Below, in pieces: positions 35,711-48,485 of a stretch of 64,000 nt of DNA. The notes under the pieces are model-generated. The model searched no databases, was not told where the DNA came from, and saw only the letters and a program-made list of their open reading frames with translations. The DNA is from Scleromitrula shiraiana. Lineage: Eukaryota; Ascomycota; Leotiomycetes; Helotiales; Sclerotiniaceae. Each line of letters begins with the position of its first letter. Position 1 is the stretch's first letter. The position numbers and the translations under genes are program-made. The stretch is taken from contig JABELC010000016.1 in NCBI GenBank assembly GCA_028455995.1, positions 310,001 through 374,000 of the forward strand, read 5' to 3'.

Positions 35711-38052
35711 ATGTTGAATTTCGATCAAGAAACAACAATAACTATACCAAGGTTACAAGATTATTTCAATACAATTATGGCTACAATCGCTTTACCAAGA
35801 CCATTTCCCACTACTACCGCACCTTCAACTCATAAAAGATCAACTTCACCACATCCTCATACTATTCCTCATACTCATACTCATCAACATCCTCCTCCTC
35901 CTCCTCCTCCTCCTCCTCCTCCTCATCATCATCATCATCCTCATACTTTAAGTTTAGATGCAATTAATACTTCCTCATCATGTCCAATTCCAATTCCGAA
36001 TAAACATCTACCCGTATGTCCTCCAGGTTCCGCACCGTCCGAGAAACCAGATACCCCTCCACAATCTCCACCTACCAAAGAACTTTCTTTATCTCAACGA
36101 TCACTTTTATATCCACCAATCAATCACAAATTTCAATCTATCGGTTCTTCAATTATATATGAAATTGATGCAGCTGGTATAGTTGCTGCTTTGGATCATT
36201 TGGCTGGATATCCTCTACCTGACCCCTCACAAGTTTTCCCCTGGTTTCATGGTTTACACCCTTGTAATCATATTCAACAAGCTTTCTTTATACAAAGACG
36301 AAAAACTTTACGAAAAACTCCAACATGTCTTCGAGGTATCACAATTGTAAAGGCGGGTGGCGATTTAAGTTATTCGAGATTGAAAGGTGCAATTAGTCCT
36401 GATGAATTTTTGGATTTGACAAATGGTTCAAAGGCAGAGTTCAAAGAGATTGATCCAAAGGAAGGTTTCTCCGTACGAAACTTTCATATACAAGCCGCAA
36501 AATCTGCCATGGTATCCGATATAATTGTTTATGGGGATGATGCAAAGGAAGTTCAAAAATTGGCAAAAGGTATTGCTGCTGCACAACAAACCATGAGAAA
36601 TTCCCATTCACATCATGGCCATGAATCACTACCTCAATACAATACATTCATATGCACTAGTCCTTTCAACGAATTCGAAAAGAAATATCCTCAAATCGTT
36701 TCGGTTGATTCTTATGGTCAACTGACAGGAGAAATTATGGATTTCTTTCATCAAGAAAGGGTGGAAATGTGTGCAATGACAAAAGCTTCGGAAATTGAGC
36801 ATAATGTTTGGTTAGGTCCAACTCCAGATACATCAATTGATCCAGCTTTATCGGAAGAACACTTCGATATTCTTATCGAATGTAGTGATGTTGGTAGATT
36901 AAATCCTTCATCTTTACAAGATATCGCTGAGGGTAAAACGGATGAATCAAATAATGTACCCGCATTTCTCGAATTTCCATCTTCAGGAAGTATCATGCCA
37001 CCTACCTGGTCACATGCAGAAGCTGATGCAATTTTGGAATCTTGCAAATGGATTTATAATCTTTCTCATGGTATTCTACCAGAAGATGGAGATGGAGATA
37101 TATCCATGACGAAGACAAAGGAAAGAAAGATTTTGATTCATTGCACGGATGGTTATACTGAATCTAGTTTACTCGGTCTTGCATACTTCATTTATGCAAC
37201 TGGAAAATCGGTTCCTGCTGCATGGCTTGATTTACATATCTCCAAGAAACGAAACTTCTTTGCTTATCCATCTGATGTTTCACTTCTTACATCATTATCT
37301 TTTCGACTAATATCCGAATCCCCTGTTCATCAAAATGATAGTTTATTACGTGTCACCGAGCTAGCAAAGGAAGAGCCAGATTGGATTAAATCTATGGATG
37401 GTAGTCTTCCTTCTAGAATTACAGATTACATGTATCTTGGAAATTTGGGCCATGCCAATAATCCAGATCTATTGAGACATATGGGCATTAAACAGATATT
37501 AAGTGTGGGGGAGACCGCATCGTGGAAAGATGGAGAAATTGATACATGGGGAAAGGATAATATAATGGTTGTTCAAAGAGTACAAGATAATGGAGTAGAT
37601 CCATTAACTGATGAATTTGGAAGATGTTTAGAATTTATTGGTAAGTAATTTTTTCCCTTCCCTGTGTTAGTGAATGAATAAATACTAATCACATATAAAT
37701 AGATAAAGGAAAACTCAACAACACAGCAACGCTAGTTCACTGTCGAGTAGGCGTCTCAAGAAGCGCCACAATCTGTATAGCAGAAATCATGAGATCAATG
37801 CACCTATCATTCCCAAGAGCGTATTGTTTCGTAAGAGCTAGGAGGTTAAATGTTATCATTCAGCCGCATCTTAGGTTTAGTTATGAACTTTTGAAGTGGG
37901 AGGAGAAGATTGGGATGGGGGGTGTAGATGGGGAAAAGGGGAGGTTTAAAGGGGAGGGTGAAGAGCAGGGGGAGAGGACTTGGAGGAGGGAATTGGAATG
38001 GCCGGATATTGCGAGGGATATTGCCGCTATGAATAGACCTTATGCTAGATGA
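35711..38052 (+). CDS. PPS1: Dual-specificity protein phosphatase, Pps1 family, with a degenerate first domain
   Basis: Protein phosphatase related to yeast Pps1, implicated there in S-phase control. Exons 35711-37640 and 37703-38052 give 759 residues; the 62-nt intron splits the codon before DKGKLNNTATLVHC. The active C-terminal domain has HCRVGVSRSA with Cys657 and Arg663. A first phosphatase-like domain shows HCTDGYTESS: Cys478 is kept but the position of the catalytic Arg is Glu484, so it should be inactive; this two-domain layout is a feature of the family. The N-terminus has Pro and His runs coded by (CCT)n and (CAT)n at about 35893-35942. Start uncertain: ATG at 35711, or Met23 at 35777 (MATIALPRPF), which looks more family-like. 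Exon 2 ends in a G-rich, charged tail. Confidence 0.92.
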
Positions 38053-38564
38053 TGATGAGAAGCTTTTGGGGTTTGAATTTTGGGATTTTTGGGTTGGGCT
38101 TGGATATGGATATGGATATGGATGTCTGATGGATTGGATGATGGATGGATGGGTGGGTGTTCTATTCTTTTCTTGAATTGTATTCAATTGGATTGTTGGA
38201 TTGTGGGTTATTTATTTGGTTGGTTTATGGATTTCATGATATGATATGATTGATGGATGGATGGATGGATGGATGGGTTCTTATGGTTTGATTGATGATA
38301 TTAGGATACACACTTTGGATTGACTGTCAGTTATTTTGGACTTTGGATTGATTGGATTGGATTGAATTGAATTGGATTGGATTGGATTATGGTATAAACT
38401 TTGGTTATGATACGATAGGATAGGATAGGTTTGGTTATGATACCATTTGAAAACGTTTTATTTATTTATTTATTTAATTATTTGTTGATTTCTTCTCTAC
38501 TCGTGGTTAGGTAGGTGATTGATTGTCTGTTTTTAGGTTTAGGTTCTTCTAGAGGTGATGGATA

Positions 38565-38692
38565 GGAGTGAGTGTGGATAGAAGTGAGTGTGGATAGAAG
38601 TGAGTGTGGATAGAAGTGAGTGTGGATAGAAGTGAGTGTGGATAGAAGTGAGTGTGGATAGAAGTGAGTGTGGATAGAAGTGAGTGTGCATG
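38565..38692 (+). repeat. 16-bp minisatellite
   Basis: Unit GAAGTGAGTGTGGATA repeats every 16 bases from 38581 to 38677 (seven starts), preceded by a partial copy from about 38565; the last copy ends in GTGCATG. Confidence 0.94.
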
Positions 38693-38765
38693 GGATGGGA
38701 AAGTGGATGTGGGTATGGAGATATGAGCTTGGTAATTGGGAAATTGTGATAGTAGTGGGAATAAA

Positions 38766-38801
38766 GACGGATGGATGGATGGATGGATGGATGGATGGAT
38801 G
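38766..38801 (+). repeat. (GGAT)n microsatellite
   Basis: About eight GGAT units in a row. Confidence 0.9.
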
Positions 38802-39870
38802 AATACACAGGAGGGATACATTAGTATCAGTAAAGTAAGCGAGGAGTTAATTGTGGGTAGTAAGGCTAATGATTAATGAGAGGGAGCATTTCCGACAAGA
38901 AACTTGGATGTCGGTTAATGTGGATAAAATATACCCATCCGTGCATGTGCAGTTAGGGAGGAACTTTCTTCTCATGGCTTAGGTATATAAGGAATTTCTC
39001 TATTCCAGAAGATTTGGTGAAATGGCAGGATGGAAGTTGAGACCTGACTAGCAAGATTTATATTATGAATGTTCGAAGGAGGGTGTTGGAAGTTGGAAAT
39101 ATGTGAATAGGTAATGGGTGTTTTCTTTCTGGGTTCCGGTTATGTCGTTGTTGATTCTTGGCAAGGTTTCTTTTGTTTTGTTGGCGTTTGTTACTTGTTA
39201 CTGTTGGTGGGTGCGGAGTTCTAGACGCCAGAGACATACATATAAGGTCGTTGGTGGAGAGATAGAGGCGGCTATACTTATGATGGACTCTAGGGGATGT
39301 TATGGGAAGTTGTTTATCTTTTGTAGATATCTACTTATATATACTTTTCGTCACTATATTCCAGATTGTTTCTTTCATTGCTGCCTTTTATATTGCCATT
39401 CGTGTTGTCGTTACTTACTGCTTGCTATCAGTATCTGAATGAAGTTCCCAAGTTTTCTCTTCTTCTTCTTTTTATCTTGTTATCTTGTATATAGTATGGT
39501 ATATTGGTTTGAGCTTGGGGTGTATATGTAGACATACTGCCTTCCGTTGACATTTCACAAACTATGGTTGAAGATGGGTTGATGGTGGTTGTAAGGGGGT
39601 ATTTATAGGAGGAATGAACATTTGATAGATATTGGAATTCGAAAGAAGAGACTTGGAGATCGTGTATGCGAGAAGCGAAAGAGGCATGGGAAGTTGAGGA
39701 TGGAGTATAAAATCTCTCTTCCTTTGGGAATTTTCGACAAATCTCAGAGAGTTAAAAACGAGGAAAAACTACCAAGTCGCCCAGGTTCTGTGTTGGAGAG
39801 AGCGAGTTCTGAGGTATGTTTAGTGAATGGGAGAAGAGAGATTTGGTAGCGGGTGGGCGGGTGAATGGAA

Positions 39871-40008
39871 GGAGGTTGGCTTGTTGGATGAGGTTAGCTT
39901 GTTGGATGAGGTTGTCTTGTTGGATGAGGTTGTCTTGTTGGATGAGGTTGTCTTGTTGGATGAGGTTGTCTTGTTGGATGAGGTTGGCTTGTTGGATGAG
40001 GTTCTTCT
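39871..40008 (+). repeat. 18-bp minisatellite
   Basis: Unit GTTGGATGAGGTTGTCTT repeats every 18 bases at 39883, 39901, 39919, 39937, 39955, 39973 and 39991, with a half copy before. Outer copies carry GTTAGCTT, GTTGGCTT or GTTCTTCT instead of GTTGTCTT; inner ones are identical. Confidence 0.94.
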
Positions 40009-41388
40009 TTGGAATGAACAGTGCTCATGAATGGAAAAAATGGTAATGGCAATGGGGTTTCTATCAAACGGTGTCAGTGTCACTCGTGTGTTGGTCACTG
40101 TCGATGTATGCTTCAAAGTTGAGGAGTCGGAGATATGTTATGCAGTTAAGTATTGGACATCTATAGATGCATATTATATAGTTTGAAGGTGCCATTAATG
40201 AGCAAAAAGTGGTGATCATGGGTGCGTTGTGCGAATTATATATGCTGTGTATGGAGTTTATTTGTTGGAATCGGAGAGGTTTATATAGGGGTTGCGATGG
40301 AGATGGATGATTGTTATCATGGGTTCGGCTAGAGAGAGTAAGAAGGGAAAGAAAGCTAGAACCCTTGTATAAAAAAGAAGAAAGCTCACAAGGGAACGGC
40401 TCGATATTCAGACATGAAAGCAAACATCAGACCAACTATAAGTCTAAATACATCTGGACTTGTACTTGCATTAAGATGATATTGGATTGCTAGTCATGTT
40501 GTGACGCTGCTATGTTCTCTCCTGTGCCATCGATTGATGTTATATACACGTGAAACTGCGGTTACGATAGCGGTAAACTCCCATTGTCACCGATGTAATA
40601 TGCCGCAGTCACTGCTATGGTGGTGAAAGTAAATGACAACGATGATAACATCATGACTGATTGGGAATATTGCTCTTGGTCAGTAATAATAACTTGAGCT
40701 TAGCTACATAGCGCTGGCATCGCTAGACACAAATTGGCCATTGCACCTTTCCTTCCCACTCTCTCAAATACGGACACAGTGATGGTCTCTGCATTTGAGT
40801 ACTGCATGGTGTTGTGATGGTTGTGATCAATGTAACGAGGTTTGTATAGCAGATCTGCATTCTGAGTTACTAGTCCTGCAGGGCAGATAGTTGTATGGTA
40901 ATTCACCTGGATTTCAACCCCAGCTTCAAGGCTCCAGGCTCGAGCACTCCACATCCAATCCAAATTGTTACAGTTGCAAGCTTGAAACTAGGCAGATGGC
41001 TAGTATTCGCCTATATTATCCATGCATTGGGAATATAATATTTTGGATAGAATCACGTTTCATCAGGTTGAAGCGAGTATTCAGCTCCTACCCCTATCTG
41101 CCCAAACGACATTTGTACAAGCCATTTTGACCGAAGCCCTTACAGATATCACATCACTCATCTGATCTTTGGATAATATTTATTTATCTTGCTGCACTTG
41201 CTACTCAATCATGTCCAGAAATCAAACGTAAACAGCTGTCCCTTTTTAGTAAATTCTGCTTCAATTCATCATAAAAATCTACCTATACATACACTTTTCC
41301 ACATGCATACATCATTATAAAAGCCCATTTTCAAGCAAACCATGAACCACCTTTAACTCCGGAACCCAAGTATTCCAATGCTTCAAGT

Positions 41389-44300
41389 TCAGTCCTCCAT
41401 GTCTTCATCTTCATCACTCTTCCCAGTTGGTACCTTTGTAAGAACATCAAATGCTCCAGTACCAACCTTACTAGTCCTCCCAATCACAATTCTACTACTT
41501 GGATTTGATAGATCATCCCAATCACAATCAGCGACTGCATCTGCCAAGAATCCAACTGTAGTTTCGAAACTCATCTTCATGAAAGGACTGACACTACCCT
41601 TCATTCCATTTCTGTTGAATGGACTGAACCCACCACCTCTAGTCATGTAATCTGCGATCAAATTCAAATGACGGTTGTCGACAGCAATACCGTGACCATC
41701 GAAAACGTTGAACAACTCTTGGATGATAGTTGCACGGCAAGCCTCAACACCATAGTTCTCAAGCATTGCTGCAATGTCGTTGGTAGAGATGGTATTTGGA
41801 TTGATGAAGGCGGCATAGTTTTGCATAGCCTTCAAGTTAACACCTGCGGTGTGAACCACAGGGACCTTGACCAACTTTCCAGTGGAAGGGTCTTTAACTT
41901 CATTGTCTCCATCATACGTACAAGCTCCGATGCCTTGAATGTTTTGGATAAGACAAGATCGTAGTGCATCTTCCACGATAGAAAGCATGAGGACTTTAGG
42001 AACATCGGCGTCGTATTCCAAAGTGATATCACACCATTCGGCCTTTTCTTCATCAAATCGGAAGCGAGTAATGTCTGTGCATCGCTTCATAACTTGAGCT
42101 TCAAGTTCTTCTGCGGCAGCAGTCATCTTGCGATTCTTGCGATCTTCATTGTTCTTGTTGCTATCGTCTTCATCGTCACTTGCTGGCTCGCGTGGACTTC
42201 CTCCAATACCCTCGTCTTCTATCTCTTCGGCATCTTCAAGCTCAGCATTCTGCGCCTGAACGACATCATCTTCCTCGTCATTTGCAGCGTAACTGACAGC
42301 TTCGGAGCGGTTCGCCTTTTGCTTATCATTGGTGGCATCGTCGTCACCATCCTCTTCATCATCATCATCCTCCCCACCTTCTTTTTCAGCATCTGGCCTA
42401 GCTTCTTCAATTGTACCAATAGATTTTCCGATTTCAGGGACAGCAGCTGTATTTGCTCCTGATTTCGCTGCTTTCTCGCCCTTCTTCTTTCCTAATGCCT
42501 TTCGTGTGAGCATTTGAAGTTTTTGTGTGAACCTTCTCTGAAGAGTAAAGAGAACATCATCAACATCAATAGCATATGTCTCACAATATTGCTTAGAAGG
42601 GAAGAGCTGGATGTGAATATCGTAAATCTTAGCTTGAGGATAAGCAACACCACGGCCAATACGCTCCTTGACTGTAGCTTCATCTAGAACCTCGGCCAAA
42701 GAAAGAATACTGATAGACTTGGCGAATTTTTCGGCATCCTCTGGGGACAACTCTGGATTGACACTTAAAGTCATGGATGGTGTCGAAATATGGTTACTTG
42801 CAGTCATGACAATTTCACGTAAACGTGGAATACCAAGAGTGACGTTCTTAGCGGAGTGACCAGCCAAATGGAAAGTGTTGAGCGTCATCTGTGTCGAAGG
42901 TTCACCAACAGATTGGCCTGCAACAATGCCCACGGCTTCGCCAGGATCAACAATAGATTTTAAGTATTTAGCGATAAGAACAGGCTCCAAGGCCTTTCTT
43001 GGTCCGACACCATCTGGGTGATCCTTGTCTTTGACCATTCCATCGGGGTTGTTCTTCATGTAGTTTGTCAGAGTATCGTAGAACTTTTCAGAGGTTGCGT
43101 ATCCATGTTTACCAGGATTGTAGTCCGCAATGACAGGATCTGGTCCATTAAGATCGTTCGCCTTTGCATGTCTTAAAGCCTTCTTCATGCGTTTGATGAT
43201 GGCGTCCTTCTCTTGGAAAATAGTGTCGTATCCAGCAGCACCATAGTTCAATTGAGAGAGTTCGGATATCAGATTTTGTAACAAGAACTTGAAGTCGGTC
43301 AAATGCTTCTGTTTCGTCACGTCGAGTCCATCTTCTCCGTAGATGAATTGAATCATGGAACCGTCAGAATCTCTGACTGAAGTATCGTATTCTACTTTTA
43401 GACCTTCCATTCCCTTGATCAAACACCTTTGCAAATATCCAGATCTCGAAGTCTTAACGGCTGTATCAATCAAACCTTCTCTTCCGGCCATTGCGTGGAA
43501 ATAATACTCTTGAGGTCGAATTCCTGTCAAGAAACGATTCACAATGTAACCACCAGCACGGATGTTGGTCTCGAAAGGCCTGAAACATGGAAGTGATTTT
43601 CCACTGACCATCAATGGTACTCTGCGACCTTCCAAAACTTGCTGTCCAAGATTGCAAGAAATAAGATTTGCATTGACGGCACTACCCTTGGCTCCTGAAA
43701 CTGTCATATTCTGCATTTGATTGTGCGGGAATTGTTTAACCAAGCCTTGAGGAAGACATGCACTTGTGATTGATGTTGAAAGTTTATTGGACTGAGCGTT
43801 CATCAGAGCATCCAGACCTTGTAGCTTACTATCATCCCTCACGACTTCTTCCAACCTGTCAAGAAGTTGCTTATCATTATCCGCTGGGTTTTGATCTCCC
43901 AAAGAGACATATTTAGCCGCTACCTCAAGACCAATCTTGCTAGCACCTGAAAGAGTTTCCCGACGCAACTGTTCTCCGTGGGGAGTAAGACGGAGATCGT
44001 CCATTCCGCAAGTAAACGCTCTCATGTGAAGGAACTTCGTGAGCAGACGGCCTAAGATACTAAGAGCTTTTCCAGCAACAGCAGGACCATAAACCTCATG
44101 TATAGAGTGAATGAATCCACCACCTGCGGGTCCAATCTGTGCTTTGTCCAAGATTCCGGTGATGAATTCTCCTCCATGGAAAAGCACAACACCTTCTTCA
44201 GAGCCTGGGCCCCATCGATCGGCTGGCGTTTGTGTCTTTCCGGTAAGTGAGAGTGGAGCACAGTTGAGAGGTGTGATGTTCTTCAGAATAGTTGTGATCA

Positions 44301-46574
44301 CCTGTTTTCCTGTCCATCGTGCAACGGGCTTGATGATTGCTGGAGGCACTGTTTGGATACGATCACCAACGATATGCCCACTTTCAGGTCGTAAGCAGTT
44401 GTAGATGAGTTGTTGATATGTGGCACGATCGAAGTATGTATCCTTGTTACACATCCATACGGAAACGGAAATATGATCTTGAATCAAACCTCTCAATGGT
44501 TTTCCAGCGGTAGCACTCAAATATTGATGATCGGTATCGGCAATCTGAAGGGCTTCTGCGCGAGCGACTTCAGTTTGTGGGAAATGCATGTTCATCTCGT
44601 CTCCATCGAAATCGGCGTTGTAAGTATTACAATTGGCATAGTGCATACGAATTGTCTTTTCACCAGGCAGTACTCTAGCTCTGTGACCCATAATTGAAGG
44701 CTTGTGTAGAGTGGGTTGACGATTCATCAGGACAACATCTCCGTTAGTGAGATGGCGGTATACCTTCTTGTTGCGCGCTCCACTGGCGCCATTGCTAGAA
44801 GATGCAAGTAATTGATTGGCCAACGCCAATCTTTCTTCTGGGGTCTTTGTACGAAGATTAATCACTTGTCCATTTTCGTTCTCGATTGCTGCAGCACCAG
44901 GCCATTTATCGATACCGTTTATGACCGCTTGTTGCATTTCTTTGAAGTTGTGACTGGTGACGGGTTCGGGATAAGTCAACTTCTTCGCAAATACTGGGGG
45001 GACACCAATCTCGTTGGTCTCGATGTTCGGATCCGGGGAGATAACGGAACGGGCAGCAAAATTGACACGCTTTCCCATCATGTTTTTTCTGAAAAGACCC
45101 TCCTTCTTCTCAAGCTTTTGCTTGATACCATCTTCGTTCTTCTTTCCAGCCGCACCTTGGATTGGATTTCGATCTTTATCTATCAATGAGTTAACAGCAT
45201 CTTGCATCGAACAGCATGCTTCTTGAAGATCGACAAAGTCTCGTTTCCTTAATGTGGCAGATTGTGCGGCTCTGTTTGGGTTGGCGATATCCAAGTAGAT
45301 CTGGTTCACAGTATCGGCGGCGTTCAAGATAGCTTTGTAAAGTGAATTCTGCTGTGCCTCAGCAATCTCCCCATCTCCCGTCCTTGCTTCTGGGCGATAC
45401 TTATTCGGTGGCACAAGTAGAGTCTGTATGAAGAACATGTCGGCTTTGACTAGAGATGGTTTTTTGGCGGAGCTCCGGGAGTTGTAGATTAGTGATAGAA
45501 CCTCTTGTTCTTTTTCAAACAGTAACGTCAAAGATGCTTTGACTTCCATCGCATCAACATATCGTTGTGGCAGAGGGGCAACTCTGGGTTTTGAGCCAGA
45601 TTTAGATGGGCCATCCATTACCACATCCCCATCCACGTCAAGCGTATCTCCATCGCCTTCATCCTCGTCCTCGTTCGATTCCAAATCAATGTCGGCAATA
45701 CCTTCGTCTCCATCACCGTTCGATTGACCCTTCTTCTCGCCGCCTTGAATCAACTGCACCGCATTTACAGCTTTATAACTGCCTTGCGCCATCTTGGCCT
45801 TGTCTTTTACGCTCAATTCTTTCTCGAAGATCTTGACATATCGGTCCTTTCTGTAACTGGGTGTTATACCTTGACAATTTCCACAGGCTTTTCCAGCAGT
45901 TATCGCCTTCATGAAGGATTTCACAACAACCCTACGTGCTTCCGCTACTCCTTCATGCTTCTCTCTTCTCCATTCCCATCCAGAAGCCTTGGCTGCCTTA
46001 ATCTCTTTCTTGACAAATGCATTTCGGCGTCGAATGACGCTGTCTACTGGGTTCTCCTCATCGGAATCGCTCGCTTGTTCTGCATCATCCTTTGGTTGAG
46101 CAACCTCGATATTATCAACTTCCTCCGCAGCACTAAGTAGACCTTGTTGGATCAGGCGCAACTTGCAAACGTATCGATTGACCTCTTTCCGTGACATCTT
46201 CAATTGATGACAGTATTTGCATTTCGAACGTAGCAATCGTAGGACTTGATCCATAAATGTAGGGTGATATACAGGTGCAGGTAGGTCGATATGGCCCGCA
46301 TGGCCTGGGCAGGCAAAAGTACTTAGATTACATGTTGTGCAGCTGGAAAAGAGTTAGAGAATGCATTGGGATAGCATTGTAGATTTCCTTACATATTGTC
46401 ACCCCATGCGCCTAGGGCTGGATCATAGAGACCTCCTGGAACTGGGTGTAAAAGACTGTCAAATGTATTAGGATTTTCGATTCTCTTCACAGAAAGTGCT
46501 TTAATCTCAGTTGCAGAGAGAAAAGCAAAATCAACACTCCCAATGGAAGAGGGAACAGGTTGAGAGATATTCAT
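41389..46574 (-). CDS. RPA190: RNA polymerase I largest subunit (Rpa190/A190)
   Basis: Catalytic beta'-like subunit of nucleolar Pol I, which makes 35S pre-rRNA. Exons 46574-46393 and 46342-41389 give 1711 residues, in the family range. The 50-nt intron splits the codon before CTTCNLSTFACPGHAGH, the N-terminal zinc-binding segment. Visible downstream: a second Cys pair (CKYCHQ), an acidic stretch after AVNAVQLIQGGEKK (ESNEDEDEGDGDT), GLFRKNMMGKRVNFAARSVISPDP, RQPTLHKPSIMGHRARV, the Mg-binding NADFDGDEMN near residues 635-644, the trigger-loop region GEAVGIVAGQSVGEPSTQMTLNTFH split across helices, a long acidic insertion (EGGEDDDDEEDGDDD) in the jaw and the GRTSKVGTGAFDV end. Start taken at MNISQPV; a Met four codons upstream is possible. 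Confidence 0.97.
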
Positions 46575-46961
46575 CTTGACAAGCAATCAACGCTAAAGCA
46601 GAAGTTCTGCAGTAGGTTGTCAACATTAATTGAGTTCCAAGATTTGGTTGGGTCCAGTGAACTTCGAGATTGAAGCCTCGAGATAGAAAAAAAGTCCATC
46701 TCGGTGAACTTTTTTTTTTCACCCGACCCCAGTCGATAAGGCACTACGGTATGCGCTTAAAACCAACCACGTACTCTTATCGAGAACTTTACCTTGCAGG
46801 TTAACTTGAAGGTTTAAATCATCATCAAAATCCTACTTAATTCACAATCAAACATCATATACAGCAATTCTCAAATGACAGCTCCGGCGCAAACTAATAT
46901 CAATTGATCGCAATACTTGCCAGTCCTCATCGAAGCTAAGAAACAAAAGTTCACGATCATC
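46575..46961. promoter_or_regulatory. Divergent promoter region, RPA190 and PRP3
   Basis: 387 bp between two divergent start codons, short enough that both promoters must be packed here. There is a T-run near 46710-46719. No motif that I can name with confidence. Confidence 0.45.
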
Positions 46962-48485
46962 ATGGATAGAGGGAAAGCGTCTCCAATTATAGCTCCTCGA
47001 CATGATTCCTCCAGCCGCGTTGGCAAACCAGAATCTGCAGCTGAGAAGCTCGCATCATTGAAGGCCAGGGTTGCAGCTGCAGTTGGTACTAGTAAAGCAA
47101 AGGGTGGACTAAATGTCGGACTACATCCTATGCTAGCAAAGGGGCAAGGAGGGCTGAACGTGGATCTTCATCCAGCCTTACAAGATCTTGGACAGTACAA
47201 ACCTTCGAAATCAGTTGCGCCAAAATTCGCAACAAGCATTGGAAATGCTCGTCCTCAACAGGAGAAGGCGGCTGCTAAGCCTAAGAAGCAACTTGATCTA
47301 TCCGGGCCTTCGATGGAAGAAATACGAAATAACCCATACTTTGATATCAGCCTTGGAGGACAAACGGCTACACCGAAAACTAGACACTCGAGACAGTTAG
47401 TATTCAACCAAAAGGGGAAGTATATAGAACAAGCCAATGCACTTCGACGACAGGCCAAGCTTGAGGCTATGAAAAAGCGTATTGCCGAATCATCACGGAA
47501 GATTGGTATTGACGAGGATCTCGATACAGAGAAAAAGTTTCTTGTCGAAGCACCGCCCGAGATTGAATGGTGGGACGAGGGACTGGTTGACGGCAAGAAC
47601 TACGATAATATTTCCGACCCAAAGAGTCTTAAAATTGACACTCCTGATTCTATTATAACTGCATATATTCAACATCCAGTCCTTCTAGAACCACCCCAAG
47701 AGAAGAACGTACCCGCACCAAAGCCCATGTTCTTAACAGCGAAAGAACAAGCCAAATTACGACGACAACGCCGAATGGCCGAACTAAAAGAACAACAAGC
47801 CAAGATCCGACTCGGTTTAGAGCCTGCACCTCCTCCAAAAGTCAAGAAGGGCAATCTCATGCGCGTATTAGGAGAAGAAGCCGTTAAAGATCCCACCGCA
47901 GTCGAAGCACGAGTTAACCGAGAAATTGCAGACCGTCACCAGAAACACGTCGAAATGAACGAAGATCGAAAACTGACCAAAGAACAACGACATGAGAAAT
48001 TGGCTCTGAATCAAGAAAAAGATGCCGCGAAGGGTATTCATGTTATGGTTTTCAAAATCAATAACCTAGCGAATGGTAGTCACAGATTCAAGATCGCTAA
48101 GAATGCAGAACAACATGCTCTTACTGGTATATGTATCTTACATCCACGATTCAATTTGGTAATTGTAGAGGGTGGAGAGCACAGTATTCGACAATATCGA
48201 AAACTGATGATGCAAAGAATCGACTGGACACAGAATTCGCCAACTCGAATTAAGGAAGGCACAAAAGCAGACGCATTGCAGGATTGGCTGAAGGCCGAAG
48301 ATGAGAAGGGCGAACTGAAGGATATGACTCTGAATAAATGTATGGTGGTTTTCGAGGGAGAGCAAAAGTCGAGAGCTTTCAGGAAATGGCAAAGCAAAGT
48401 GTGCGAAACAGATAGTGCGGCGAGGGATGCTTTGGCTAGAGCGAAAATGGGGGATATGTGGACGTTGGCAAAGAGCATGACTTGA
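46962..48485 (+). CDS. PRP3: U4/U6 snRNP protein Prp3
   Basis: Spliceosomal protein that clamps the U4/U6 duplex and the U6 3' end in the tri-snRNP. Single exon, 507 residues from the ATG at 46962 (MDRGKASPIIAP). The N-terminal part has a twice-repeated GGLNVGLHPML/GGLNVDLHPAL element typical of fungal Prp3. The central Prp3 domain runs from about NPYFDISLG through LTAKEQAKLRRQRRMAELKEQQAKIRLGLEPAPPPKVK (only partly quoted in meaning), with NLMRVLGEEAVKDPTAVEARV. The C-terminal DUF1115-type domain contains HALTGICILHPRFNLVIVEG and CMVVFEGEQKSRAFRKW. A few in-frame codons lie upstream without an ATG. Convergent with RAD3, stops 219 bp apart. Confidence 0.95.
   Translation: MDRGKASPIIAPRHDSSSRVGKPESAAEKLASLKARVAAAVGTSKAKGGLNVGLHPMLAKGQGGLNVDLHPALQDLGQYKPSKSVAPKFATSIGNARPQQEKAAAKPKKQLDLSGPSMEEIRNNPYFDISLGGQTATPKTRHSRQLVFNQKGKYIEQANALRRQAKLEAMKKRIAESSRKIGIDEDLDTEKKFLVEAPPEIEWWDEGLVDGKNYDNISDPKSLKIDTPDSIITAYIQHPVLLEPPQEKNVPAPKPMFLTAKEQAKLRRQRRMAELKEQQAKIRLGLEPAPPPKVKKGNLMRVLGEEAVKDPTAVEARVNREIADRHQKHVEMNEDRKLTKEQRHEKLALNQEKDAAKGIHVMVFKINNLANGSHRFKIAKNAEQHALTGICILHPRFNLVIVEGGEHSIRQYRKLMMQRIDWTQNSPTRIKEGTKADALQDWLKAEDEKGELKDMTLNKCMVVFEGEQKSRAFRKWQSKVCETDSAARDALARAKMGDMWTLAKSMT

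Larger units (their letters stand above)
38053..41388. other. 3.3-kb intergenic region with minisatellites, no gene supported
   Basis: Between the PPS1 and RPA190 stop codons (convergent genes). It begins with GGAT-rich sequence to about 38280. No recognisable protein. The two minisatellites and a (GGAT)n run are listed separately. Confidence 0.45.

Noticed and set aside
38539..38821. Minus-strand frames with LLSTLTSIHTHFYPHS repeats
   Set aside because: Artefact of the 16-bp minisatellite and GGAT runs.
39816..40116. Frames with LDEVV, CWMRL or TSSNK repeats
   Set aside because: Artefact of the 18-bp minisatellite, open in several frames on both strands.
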